DNA of 64,000 nucleotides from Neoscytalidium dimidiatum (Eukaryota; Ascomycota; Dothideomycetes; Botryosphaeriales; Botryosphaeriaceae). Of the stretch, positions 13,201 to 22,709 are shown piece after piece. Below the pieces are notes generated by a model that was given only the letters and a program-made list of their open reading frames with translations, did not search any database and had not been told where the DNA came from. Positions within the stretch are counted from its first letter, which is position 1. Each line of letters opens with the position of its first letter. The translations under genes were made by a program, and so were the position numbers. The stretch is taken from the NCBI GenBank assembly GCA_037367355.1, contig CM074696.1:4154001-4218000 (forward strand), in the 5' to 3' direction.

Positions 13201-14488
13201 AGATAAGGTTCGCTAATATATTAGGTACGTAGCAGACGTTCTTAAGGAGTATTTTAACTTCCTTACTATTCCTTTATGCTATAACTGGCACGTCTACGTA
13301 GCTTTCAATTAGTTGAGGTCCGCTACCTAAAATAACGTATTTACCGTTTACTGCTGGGCGAACATTCGTAAGTCGTTGTTTTATATATTTACAGCAAATA
13401 TAAGCGTTTAAGCTAGTATCTGCAATCTATAAGAGCTGTATCGTAGTAGGACCTTACTTTTAAGCTAAGAAAGCTATTAGTGCCGTCTTTACTATAGCTA
13501 CGAGTAACCTAACTTCTATAGTTAGTACTGTAGGCTTCTTTTAATTAAGAATTCGTTTATTCCTTACTAGTGCTGTATCGACTTTCGCCTTAAGTTTAGG
13601 GTTCCTAAGTGCGTTGTTAACTTTCTCTGCTATCTCCTTGCGTGGTTACCAATTCGTAAGACGAATAGATGGATTAATATAATAGTATATAGAGTACCAA
13701 TAGTGCTTATTATAGAGGCATTTTGGCTTCCTCTATCCTAAAGAATAGCCCCTAAATTCTACTGAGAAGGCTTGTTTAGGTTACTTGTATAGGTTCCCTT
13801 TTAACTCCACCTCGGTTCTATACTATTTATATATTGTAATAATACTATAGTCTAATAAGAGGTTATTCTTAAGTAGTGTTCGTTGGTTTAAGGCGTAGAT
13901 TTCGTCGTACTTCTAAAGTGTTACTAGAAAGGCTATACTAGCATACTTAGTAGTTATAAGGGTAAGGTTATTTACTTCTACACGAAATGCCCATTCTTCC
14001 TATTTGTCTATCCATAAGAGGACGTTTTGATAAGTAGGTAGTGTCTAAAGCTTCGTATATTCTATGTACAGCTATTCGATAATACTATCTTCTGGTGGTG
14101 CTACTCGTTTCTAAAGGGCACGGAGTAGCGTCCATAGGTAATAATCCTCAACTCTCCTAAGAACTGGTTAGTATTAACGTCTAATTAAGTCAGTAATAAC
14201 CTTAGATAGCTGTGAAATACGGTCCTTGGCCTTTAAATAGCGCGAGAGATTCCGTTTATATTCTGCTTTAAGTTCATCATTCGACTATAGGTTAAGATTT
14301 GATAACGAGGAGCCTTATATGGCTAAATTCAGGCTTAGTATAGGTTCCTCTGGTTGCGTTGGCTTATTAGGCTTGCTGGGGTCGATATATTCGAATATTT
14401 CATCGGATTTCGCCTTAATTCTGATAGTGTTAATCCAGTCTTCCCATTCATTGGGGCTAGTCAGTATGACTGGTGCACGTAAGGCCAT
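10290..14488 (-). pseudogene. Degenerate copia gag-pol
   Basis: The minus strand carries a copia polyprotein interrupted by many stops. The gag start is near 14488 (NEWEDWINTIRIKAKSDEI, then NDELKAEYKRNLSRYLKAKD). A spacer/protease-like IADTSLNAYIC lies near 13430. The pre-integrase motif HWHKIM lies near 13010. The integrase C-terminal half at about 12650-12350 reads TPKQNGHLERLGG and HNRTPSRR. The reverse transcriptase core reads VFFFVDDIIVA at 10990-10960. The RNase H segment at about 10520-10290 reads DGSNIGESTFVASSNA and STTKAKLLAL. Most stops sit at expected Gln codons. Because of these stops no full-length product is possible. The stretch from about 14240 to 14750 keeps many CpA sites and is much less damaged than the rest. 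Confidence 0.85.
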
Positions 14489-14740
14489 TATGGCGTATAT
14501 GCTAGTGTTTGACTAGCCTTATATGGCGTAGTCCGTGCGTAAAGGAAGCGTTCCTTAATAAAATAACTAAAGAGCTTCGTGCTTTTAGGTTCGAAGAAGG
14601 CGTACGACTCTCGATTAAGTGCTTGAACACCAGGTGGTAGCAGTAGTGGGATATACCGACACTGCCGTGTGTGTTGTTGCCTGGATGCCATAGGTCAACT
14701 TGTGTATGTATGTTACTCGGAAGGCATCAATACGCGGGCC

Positions 14741-14751
14741 GGGCTCATAAC
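14741..14751 (-). other. Primer-binding site (tRNA-iMet anticodon region)
   Basis: In sense, GTTATGAGCCC follows the 5' terminal repeat with no gap. Its complement, gggctcataac, is the anticodon stem-loop of initiator tRNA-Met, not its 3' CCA end. Drosophila copia is known to be primed by a 5' half of this tRNA ending at that point, so the same mode is likely here. Confidence 0.75.
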
Positions 14752-14820
14752 TGTCGGACTGAAAAAGTACGACGCCGCACTGTTTTGCAGTGCTGGCTAG
14801 TGGCCTTATATAGTCCTACA
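14752..14820 (-). repeat. 5' terminal repeat (69 bp) of the retroelement
   Basis: Identical to 8999-9067. It carries the TATA-like box and the GCACTG hairpin. Its CpA dinucleotides are intact, in contrast to the mutated interior. Transcription from it would run left, away from the GH17 gene whose ATG lies 110 bp to the right. Confidence 0.85.
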
Positions 14821-14825
14821 GGTTG
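14821..14825. repeat. Target-site duplication, right copy (GGTTG)
   Basis: Matches 8994-8998. It marks the integration point in what is now the GH17 gene's upstream region. Confidence 0.8.
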
Positions 14826-14930
14826 CGAATCGATCCGTGCATAGCATCATATATGAACCGCAGTGTCCATCACTAAGTAAAATAAGAACGATTTACCAAT
14901 TTCACGCATTCCATATGCCCAGTTGACATC

Positions 14931-16013
14931 ATGACCTCCATCCCTCTCGTCGTGTCTCTCTTTTCGCTCACTACCGCAACTCTGGCCCAACAACAGCAAC
15001 AACCGATATACCAAGGCTTCAACAGCGGTAACACGTTTCCCGACCGCACGCCCAAAACAGAAGACGACTTTCTCAAAGAATTCACCACCTTCCCGAAGCT
15101 CAAGAACTCGCCCGGCGCGTTCAACTCCGTCCGGCTCTACACCAGCATCCAAGCCAACACGCTTGACCAACCGCTCTCGGCCTTCCCCGCCGCCATCAAG
15201 ACCAACACCTCGATCCTCCTCGGCATCTGGTGCTCGGGCACGACGAACATCACCTCCGAGCTGCGCGCCCTCACCACGGCCGTCCAGACCTACGGCGCCG
15301 ACCTCGCCGACGCCGTGATCGCCATCTCCGTCGGCAGCGAGGACCTGTACCGGGCGTCCGAGTCCGGCGCGCGCAACGACGCCGACGTCGGCGCCGACCC
15401 GGCCACCATCGCCCGCTTCATCAACCAGACGCGCGCCGCCATCAGGGGCACCCCGCTCGCGGGCAAGCCCGTCGGCCACGTCGACACGTGGAGCGCGTGG
15501 ACGAACGGGTCGAACCGCGAGGTCGTGGACGCCGTGGACCGGCTCGGCGTCGACATCTACCCGTTCTTCGAGTCGGACAAGGGGAACTCGATCGAGCGTG
15601 CGGAGGCGATTTTCGAGGACCTGTTCAACAGGACGTTGAACGCGTCGGACGGGAAGCCCGTGTGGGTGACGGAAACGGGCTGGCCGTACGACGGGCCGAG
15701 CTGGGGCCAGGCGCGCGCGAACGTTGCGGATATGGAGAGGTATTGGCAGGCGGTCGGTTGTGGGGAGCTGTTCGGGAGGGTGAGCACGTGGTGGTATACG
15801 TTTAGGGATGCGAATCCGGATGCGAAGGAGAAGTTTGCGGTTGCGGATGATGGATTGTCGACAACGCCGCGGTTCAATTTGTCGTGCCCACCAGGGAGCG
15901 GGGCGCCGGCCACTATCAACATGTCAGGCGGTTCAATCTTGGCCGTGTGGGCATCTGTGGTGAAGGCTATGGTTCTGGCAGGGCTTCTCGGGTTTCTCTT
16001 AGCTTACTGGTAG
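14931..16013 (+). CDS. GPI-anchored GH17 glucan endo-1,3-beta-glucosidase
   Basis: An intronless 360-residue secreted enzyme. Residues 1-19 form a signal peptide ending ATLA before a Gln run. The body follows the fungal EglC/GH17 pattern: VGSEDLYR contains the probable acid/base Glu137, and VWVTETGWPY contains the nucleophile Glu248. GHVDTWSAWTNGSN and STWWYTFRD are further conserved blocks. The last ~25 residues are hydrophobic after a small-residue stretch, as in a GPI-anchor signal, so the enzyme should sit at the cell surface or wall and act on beta-1,3-glucan. It lacks the long Ser/Thr-rich C-terminal tail seen in many EglC proteins. It is a high-GC gene with no damage, although a retroelement ends 110 bp upstream and leaves little native promoter. 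A TATA-like catatatgaa lies in the remaining gap. It faces the ankyrin pseudogene tail to tail. Confidence 0.93.
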   Translation: MTSIPLVVSLFSLTTATLAQQQQQPIYQGFNSGNTFPDRTPKTEDDFLKEFTTFPKLKNSPGAFNSVRLYTSIQANTLDQPLSAFPAAIKTNTSILLGIWCSGTTNITSELRALTTAVQTYGADLADAVIAISVGSEDLYRASESGARNDADVGADPATIARFINQTRAAIRGTPLAGKPVGHVDTWSAWTNGSNREVVDAVDRLGVDIYPFFESDKGNSIERAEAIFEDLFNRTLNASDGKPVWVTETGWPYDGPSWGQARANVADMERYWQAVGCGELFGRVSTWWYTFRDANPDAKEKFAVADDGLSTTPRFNLSCPPGSGAPATINMSGGSILAVWASVVKAMVLAGLLGFLLAYW

Positions 16014-16061
16014 TTGAATCTTGGGCTCTTGTTAAGGTACCTTCGATTATTATCAGGAGCA

Positions 16062-18516
16062 TCATTCTAGGCTGCCATGGTGCCTTTGAAGTAGTCTGGC
16101 TACCGCGTTGAAGCCATTCTTCCTTGATAATCGCACGGCTGTCTCATACTGAGGAGCTCCGACATCCGGACTCTGCACGTCGGCCCCAACATTTAACAGA
16201 TATTGGACCATATCAATCCTCCCCCTCTCTGCAGCACCCTCAAGAGCCGTCTTTCCTTTGATGGATGCTTTTGGTGCATTAATGTCTGCCCCTAGCTCAA
16301 CCAGCTTGGCGGCGATTCCGACAAACCCTCCAATTGCCGCAGCTTGGAGAGCGGTGACTCCCATCATTTCCGCAGGATCTGCATTGATATTCGCGCCACT
16401 CCGAATGAGCTCTTCTAGAATCTCCAAATGACCCAATTCAGCTGCTGTTTGGAGGGCAGTGCGGCCAAAGTTGCCTCGTGCGGGATTGTTGACGTCCGCG
16501 CCAGCTCAAGGAGCAGCTTGACTGTGATAAGCTTCCTACTTTCCACGGCACTGCAGAGGATGGACACCTCTTCATGGCATATCATATCACCAATCATGTC
16601 ATCTATAAAGCCATAAAGATTTGGATCAGCGCCGTGTGATAAGAGGAATCGCATTGCCTCAGCCTCTCCTTTCTCTTCCAGAAGCTGCAAGGGATGGAGC
16701 TGGTAGTCATGGTCATATTCCATTCAGCATTCCGGACACTCTTCGGATTCCGACATATTCACCTTTAAACCGTTTTCGACAAAGTTGTTTGACCAAAGGC
16801 AGGTCGTTGTCAAAGCCTTCACATACAAATTGAAGTACCCTTTTTGCGCAGGGACTAAAAAGGTTTACACCACTTTCGATCAGCGTGCGAATCGACTCTT
16901 GACAACTGGTCTTGTCTTTTCCGTGGAATTGAACCACCCTAGCCGCTCGAAAAAGTGCGGGATGGCCAAGATACGAATCAGTATATCGTGGGTAGAAGCT
17001 TGAACATTATTTGGCCACGTTGGGAACCTTCTCCAGCACCTTGATTTTGGGATGCTCGGCTGCCGTTGCAAGGACTGATGGTTCGTCGCAAATCGCGCCT
17101 CTGGAGATGAGGAAATCAATTGTGCCCTCAACACCATCATAGCCCATTTCTATTGCCACCGCAAGTGGCGTTCGAGCTACTCCCGGGAGATTGATGTCCG
17201 CACCGTAATCGAGAAGCAGTTCACAGATCTCTTAGAATTCGAGCATATCGAAAGGCCAGACTGATCTTCCGACGGCGGCAGCTAGAATGCTTTTGCCATC
17301 TTGAATGTGATTTGCATTCAGACCGGCTTCAAGGCAGCTTCGGAGTATGTCAAGATTCCACACGTATGCTGCGGCGAAGAGCACGCGGTTGGATAATGGC
17401 GCTCCATAGTCCAGTAGCAGCTGAATATGCTCGAAGCTTTTTGAATATATGGCATGCTCCAGCGCCGAATCGTCTGCATGTGTGCCATGCCTCGACAGAA
17501 GTTGCACCAACCGCGGATTCTCCGATCCTGCTGCCAGATTCAGCGCGGTCCGCCGTCCAAGTTGCTGAGGATTGAAATGCCCAATGGTGCGACCTCCTCT
17601 GTCGCAACCTTTTGCATTTACATCAGCCCCACAGCCAATGAGAAATTCTGCAACTTCATAGTTCTCAGAGCTAATAGCCAATTGGAGCGGAGTCGGGGTT
17701 CGACAACCTCTGGAATAAAGACCACCTTCAAGATGGGCGTTAAAGCTCACCAGCCAGACTATGGTATCAAGGCAGCTTTCACGGGCCGGCGCTGCTGCTT
17801 GAAGTGCGGTGATTCCAGAATCGTCCTGCGCGTCGACATCTGCGCCACTGAGTAGCAGGTGGCGCATTATCGTGGACCATCCAGATTCCGCGGCTGCAAC
17901 AAGCAGGTCAGCCGCAAACCTGTGTGCCCCGGAGACTGAGCACAAAATTCCCGACCAAAATTCCTCATCTCCAAGGGGATATTTCCGCTGAAGCACAGCT
18001 TTAAGGATTTGAATGCAATCTCCGTCGAAGGCCTGCAGAAGGGTTTGTATCATTTCCATGGATGATTTGTGGGCTGCCTCGTCGATGATTCTAGTTCCGT
18101 TGATTGTTTTCGCGGTGACATCAGCTCCGTGTTTGAGAAGTAGCTGTGCCATCTCACCATTCTTGAAATTTAAGGGCGATTTCGAGTGGAGTGCAGCCGG
18201 AGTTTCTGAAAGAGAATTCCCAAGGACCGGATAGGAGATCGTTCACCGGCAGCTGAATGTCCTTGAGCAAGTATTCCACTAGGCACAAGCTCCCAGACTT
18301 TAGTGCCTCTTTGAAGATGACCTCAGATAGTGCATCCATGGTAGGATAACGCTTGAAGTCCAAAGTCTCCAGGAACTCGGAAAATTCCACCTTCTGGAGG
18401 CTGTGAAGGAAGCTTGATGCCGCGAGACATTCTTGCGGGATCATGTCTTGCGACGCTAGGGGCACGTCTTGTATATGATTTGATGCAAGGAATACCGTAA
18501 GCATGGTATTAGCCAA
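16062..18516 (-). pseudogene. Broken ankyrin-repeat protein gene
   Basis: The minus strand reads a series of ankyrin repeats (LLLKHGADVTAK, LLLSGADVDAQDDSGITALQAAA, FLIGCGADVNAKG, LLLDYGADINLPG, FLLSHGADPNLYG, ELIRSGANINADP, KLVELGADINAP, YLLNVGADVQSP) spread over all three frames. Visible lesions: a one-base frame change near 18150-18165; an in-frame TAA at 17232-17234 where CAA would read through; frame breaks or stops near 17010, 16950 and 16720; and a one-base loss near 16495 between VKLLLEL and GADVN. No pair of lesions is joined by a credible intron. Intact relatives are cytosolic proteins with long ankyrin arrays, often variable between strains. The true N-terminus may lie further right, towards 18740. 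Confidence 0.8.
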
Positions 18517-19048
18517 TTAAAGGTGAGCCCCTAGAAAGGTCTTCTCGAGGCAGACAGAAAGCCTTTGGCAAGTTCGGGAGAAAGATCCTGCAAAGGGCTT
18601 GTGAAGCTGCTTGCGGATGATGGGATGTGGTGGGAGACAAAGTTTTGGAAACCAGAGGCTGAGAGCGGAGCCACGGAACGAACGTGTATGAAAAATCGAG
18701 TCATGGAAGAGCGACGGCGTTCTGATATGGGACGGAACATGTGGCTGAAGGGGAGAAACTAAGGCCCTCAGGTGTAGGACTCCGTAAATTTGCTTCTGTG
18801 AATGTTGTTAGTTTGTCAGAGCTAAGATGAAATCCAATTTACCTATATAAATGTGTCGCTGTTTCCCAAATCCACATCGCAAGCGCAAGTCGATGACCAC
18901 CATGGAATCCCACATTTCGACCGCATGCATTCTAGGGACTTGTGCATGAAGACTATGGATCGGACCAACCTGTACGTTCGTATCTGGAAAACATCACCCT
19001 CGGCAGAAATAACGATGTTGCACACACTAGCCCCAATCGAACACCTGA
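18517..19048. other. Gap between ankyrin and kinase relics
   Basis: No supported gene. It separates two divergent relics and could hold their old promoters or lost 5' exons. Confidence 0.4.
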
Positions 19049-20074
19049 TTGGCAAATGGGTCGGCAAGGTCATCAACAACTGCTCAACTTACACTACCTC
19101 TCGCCAAATTTTTGGCTTCTGTAGATCGCACGAAAGATTCGGGCGATTCTTCTGCTATCGTCCAGTTTTCGCGCCGCGACCCCAACGAGATTTACCAGCC
19201 AGTTTATTCCCTTGGGCAGACTGGGGATACCATTATATCATATCATCGGACTCAACCCGTTACTGATGCCGTAGCTATTAGGAAAATCGCGATGGTCGCT
19301 AAGGAGAACTCCCCCCGGATGGTGAAGCAGCCACTGCCCAAGAATATCACAAGGGCCATGGATGGTTTCTACCACGAGGAATCGCGTTTCGTCGTTTATG
19401 AGTGCATGGACCTGTCACTGGAGGATGTTGAAAACCATGATAGATTGACCCTCTTAGGGGCTTGACGACTACCAGGAGACTATGTACATAGAGGTGGAAC
19501 TAGGCCTATTTAGGCCTCTCTTGATTAGGTAAATACTATATGCGGCCCTTCGATCTTCAACAGAGGATGTCATGACTGCTCCAGTTGTCATACATGAGGA
19601 CCATTTGGCAGTCATCTGTTCAGAGGTACACCTGCACTGATGTCGTATCTTAATACTCCACTAATATCTAGCAAGGTTTTGCAAGGACTGCAGTATATGC
19701 ATGAAACTCTAAAGCATCGGCACGGATCGATTAAAGCCGCAAGCATCCTCCTTTCAATTTCCGGCGATGTTAAGATTGGTAGGCGGCTTTTCCGTGACAT
19801 CACGAATCACCCCGCTAAGAAGAGGCCTACGATGATAACATCGCTGAATCTCGGCTCAAAGAAGATCCGAAGGATTTTCAGTCAGATTTGCTGGGGCTCA
19901 AAGAAATCATTAAAGGCTTGGTAGATTCGTGGTCGCCTGCTGCCACAGCATTCCTAAAAGCTATGGACATTAGCTCATATGCAGAACTGTTCAGGGTCAG
20001 TCCAAACACAACGGCAGGGATGCTTCATTTACTAATTTATGCAGTCTCCTTTCCTTAAAAACATACCGGGGTAA
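19049..20074 (+). pseudogene. Protein-kinase-like gene remnant
   Basis: Fragments follow a degenerate fungal kinase-like fold in order: a glycine-loop/beta-3 region (DPNEIYQPVYSLGQTGDT then VAIRKI); a hinge region (FVVYECMDLSLEDV); a helix and catalytic-loop area (VLQGLQYMHETLKHRHGS, IKAASILLSISGDVKIG) with no HRD or DFG motif; and a terminal SPFLKNIPG before TAA at 20072. One intron is still plausible at 19626-19675, and another just before 20045. A TGA at 19463-19465 and a frame change before the VIHEDHL piece break the reading frame. Even intact, it would probably have been a pseudokinase, since the catalytic Asp and Lys contexts are absent. I cannot exclude additional introns that rescue part of it. 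Confidence 0.5.
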
Positions 20075-21005
20075 AGGCTTTACTTCCACTGTTGCGAATG
20101 ACGAACGTCTCAGTGGGAAGGGGCTGGAGATTTTGTCGGACGCTGTCTGCGGCGAGTGCCAATTAGATTTAGACAATTCTTACCTTGCTATTCAAGTTCA
20201 GAGGCCTATGAGGTTTAATGGAAATAAGTGAAGAGATTCGATCCTTACTTTTGATGGAACCAGGTGGGGAGAAGGCCTGAGAATTAAACTATCGAGCGGG
20301 GTAATTAAGATACACTGAGTTGGCTAAGAAGGGATGATGTGACAGAAAGACTGCCTATATTCCATCAGCTATTTTGCCATACCTGAATCTAGCGGGACGA
20401 GGGATAGCAGGCACATCAAATTTTCATTACGCCATTGCAGCTACTTCCACATCCTCATCCTATCAGTTAGTGCTCGCTGAATCATCCTCGTTGCTGTCCA
20501 CACAACAGCACAGATATTCCGTCCCACTACAAAATCCTCAAGAGGGGTGGATTTTCTGGCCCAACGCCCTTTTCTGCTAATAAGTAGGCTTGGGCAAGAA
20601 GCGGCTCTGCGACGAGGCCTGGCTGACGGCGCGGGAAGAGAAATAGCCATAGTACGATCGGTCGGTCGACTGTTTACACTAGCGGGTTTCGGGTGCCTTC
20701 GTTGGTTTTGAAGCTCTGTTAAGAAGCCGTCGCCCCCGCTCATTACGAGCGCAAGCACGACACGGCAACAAATGAACGGTGAAAGCGCTCTCCCGGGTCC
20801 TGTAAAAGAGTGCTGTCGAGTGCACACCAGGCCGTGGTGCATAAGCGCCCAAGCTAGAGGCCTGACTCATCGGGGCGGCGCGATCCGGGCGGTTGGACCA
20901 CCGCCTCGGCCAAGACGCGTCCGAACGGTCGCATTACCCACCATGGCGCTTGTTCCACACTCTCATCACCTTAATAGAACATCATCCACCCCACAAACGG
21001 TTACC
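20075..21005. other. Intergenic, promoter side of the DUF7924 gene
   Basis: No supported gene. The last part shows a CACC-ATG at 20943 in frame with the chosen start at 21006, so the leader and start of the next gene are somewhat uncertain. Confidence 0.45.
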
Positions 21006-22709
21006 ATGGCTCGCGCCTTCCCTTCTACCTTTGCTTACAGCCATCAAGACCGTGTTTCGAAAGCGCCGACACGCAGTATGTTGCGTGCAAGCCGTTTGCT
21101 GTACGTGCTAACTGTTTCGCAGAAAGGCGACCCCAAGGAATCAAGAAAGCGACTCCCACCCGAAGGAGCGAGCGCATCCAACAGCGTCGCGCGGCCGAGA
21201 AACTCTGTCATTCTCTGGCGGCACACGATAAAAAGGTGCAAGACGCTCAGGTGAGCTGCTTCTGCCTGCTGGACGTCGAACATCGAGCTCATGAGGCCGC
21301 AGTTGCAACCTCCCACGACGACGCGTACCTCGGGCCAGAAGCGCAAGCGGTCTGGTGGGCTAGATACGTCGGACCAGCCCGCAGAAAAGCGGCAGCGACC
21401 GTCTTTTAGCACGACGGAGGATTCACACGAGGAAACGGCGAGCGAGAACGCGGAGAGCACCAACCCTATTGACTACTGGCGGAAACACCTACACTGGCCA
21501 CAGTGGTATTTCAAATCGGACGGAAATATGAGTCATTTGCTCGCGAGGAAGAGGTCTGCTTCGACTCTCCGTCGGAAGTCATCCGCAACATCAATCAGTT
21601 CGAGCGGCACTACCCCAACGCCATCCGATCAAAAACCGAGGGAAGCAAAGAGCGCTCAATATAGAGACCCACGCTACAAAGCTCTACTGGCTGCTCGCGG
21701 AAGTTTTATGGATGAAGACGATATAGGCATCAGTCAAGAAACCAAACGGAAGTGCGTGGCATTGCTATCTGGAGAGCAAACGGTGCCAGAGCTTTCACTC
21801 TTTTCTGATGACCTATTTCGAGCTACCTGTCGAAAGATACAAGACAAGAACGAAACAAGGGTAATTAGGGATATATCCCTTCTCCTTGTGCCTTCAGCAG
21901 AAACTTTGGAAACCTATGGAGCGACGAATTTGAAATGCTTGACTGAAAGCACCAACGAAGGCTGGAATAACTCGATCCCGATAACACCTCCTCGCCCGCA
22001 ACCAGACTACTCAGTAGGATTCCGGCGAGAAGCCTTTTCAGCGGATCAGCTCAAGCTATTGGAGCCCTTTATCGGAACCCTCTGGGACGAGTCGTACTTC
22101 GCAGCGACGTGGTATATGTACTTCCCCTTCCTCACCTGCGAGGTCAAGTGCGGCGCGGCGGCGCTGGATATTGCGGACCGGCAGAACGCACACAGCGCGA
22201 CGCTCGCGGTGCGCGCCGTAGTAGAACTATTCCGGCTGGTGAAGCGCGAGAAGGAGGTAGACCGCGAGATTTTAGCCTTCTCTATCTCGCACGACCATAG
22301 GGCGGTCCGTATTTACGGGCATTACCCTGTGATCGACGGGAAGGATACGAAGTACTACCGCCATTTACTTCGTACATTCGACTTTACCGAACAAGACGGA
22401 AAGGAAAAGTGGACGACCTATAAGTTTACGAAGAACGTCTACGATAACTGGATGCCCGACCACTTTAAGCGGATCTGCTCCGCGATCGACGAGATCCCTC
22501 CCGATATTAGCTTTGACGTCTCGCAAGACTCGGAACTACAGTTTCCACAGACAGGTCTCTCGCAAGACCTAGAAAGCCAACGTCTTTCACAGTCAGAGGG
22601 TTCGCCTTTGGGCGCTGGTCGAGACGACGGGTCAAGCGTTGCTCCTGTTGAAGCTACGACTCCTGAAACGTCTGTTTCCCAAAGCTTTAAGAAGCCGAGG
22701 AGGAAGTAG
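21006..22709 (+). CDS. DUF7924 protein, PD-(D/E)XK nuclease-like
   Basis: Three exons (21006-21075, 21123-21250, 21303-22709) give 534 residues. Introns are 47 and 52 nt; the first has a GCTAAC branch point. The N-terminus is basic, with TRRSERIQQRRAAEK and a KRKR stretch that could direct nuclear entry. A disordered Ser-rich linker follows. The C-terminal half (about residues 290-480) is the fungal DUF7924 domain: QPDYSVGF (Asp301), then about 45 residues later LTCEVKCG (Glu346, Lys348). That spacing and pattern fits a PD-(D/E)XK nuclease core. RQNAHSATLAVRAVVELF and FSISHDHRAVRIYGHY are strongly conserved family blocks. The biological role of this family is not known to me. It is the only intact multi-exon gene between the relics at 16-26 kb. 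An in-frame ATG at 20943 would add 21 residues. Confidence 0.85.

Larger units (their letters stand above)
8999..14820 (-). mobile_element. Composite Ty1/copia LTR retrotransposon, RIP-degraded
   Basis: A 5,822-bp element, sense strand minus, bounded by identical 69-bp direct repeats and a 5-bp target duplication (GGTTG). In sense order it has: the 5' repeat (14820-14752); a primer-binding site (14751-14741); leader and gag start (about 14488); integrase motifs; reverse transcriptase with a VDD box (10978-10970); RNase H (about 10520-10290); a G-run polypurine tract; a 210-bp LTR-like segment (9524-9315); a second primer-binding site (9314-9304); 230 bp without coding sense; a second polypurine tract; and the 3' repeat (9067-8999). 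The order gag-integrase-RT-RNase H defines Ty1/copia. Stops in the reading frame are mostly TAG and TAA where CAG and CAA are expected. CpA/TpG is scarce while CpG is kept, as RIP would leave it. Confidence 0.9.

Noticed and set aside
14847..15479. 210-codon minus-strand frame opposite the GH17 gene
   Set aside because: Antisense shadow of a strongly supported enzyme gene; Gly/Val/Arg-rich with no family pattern.
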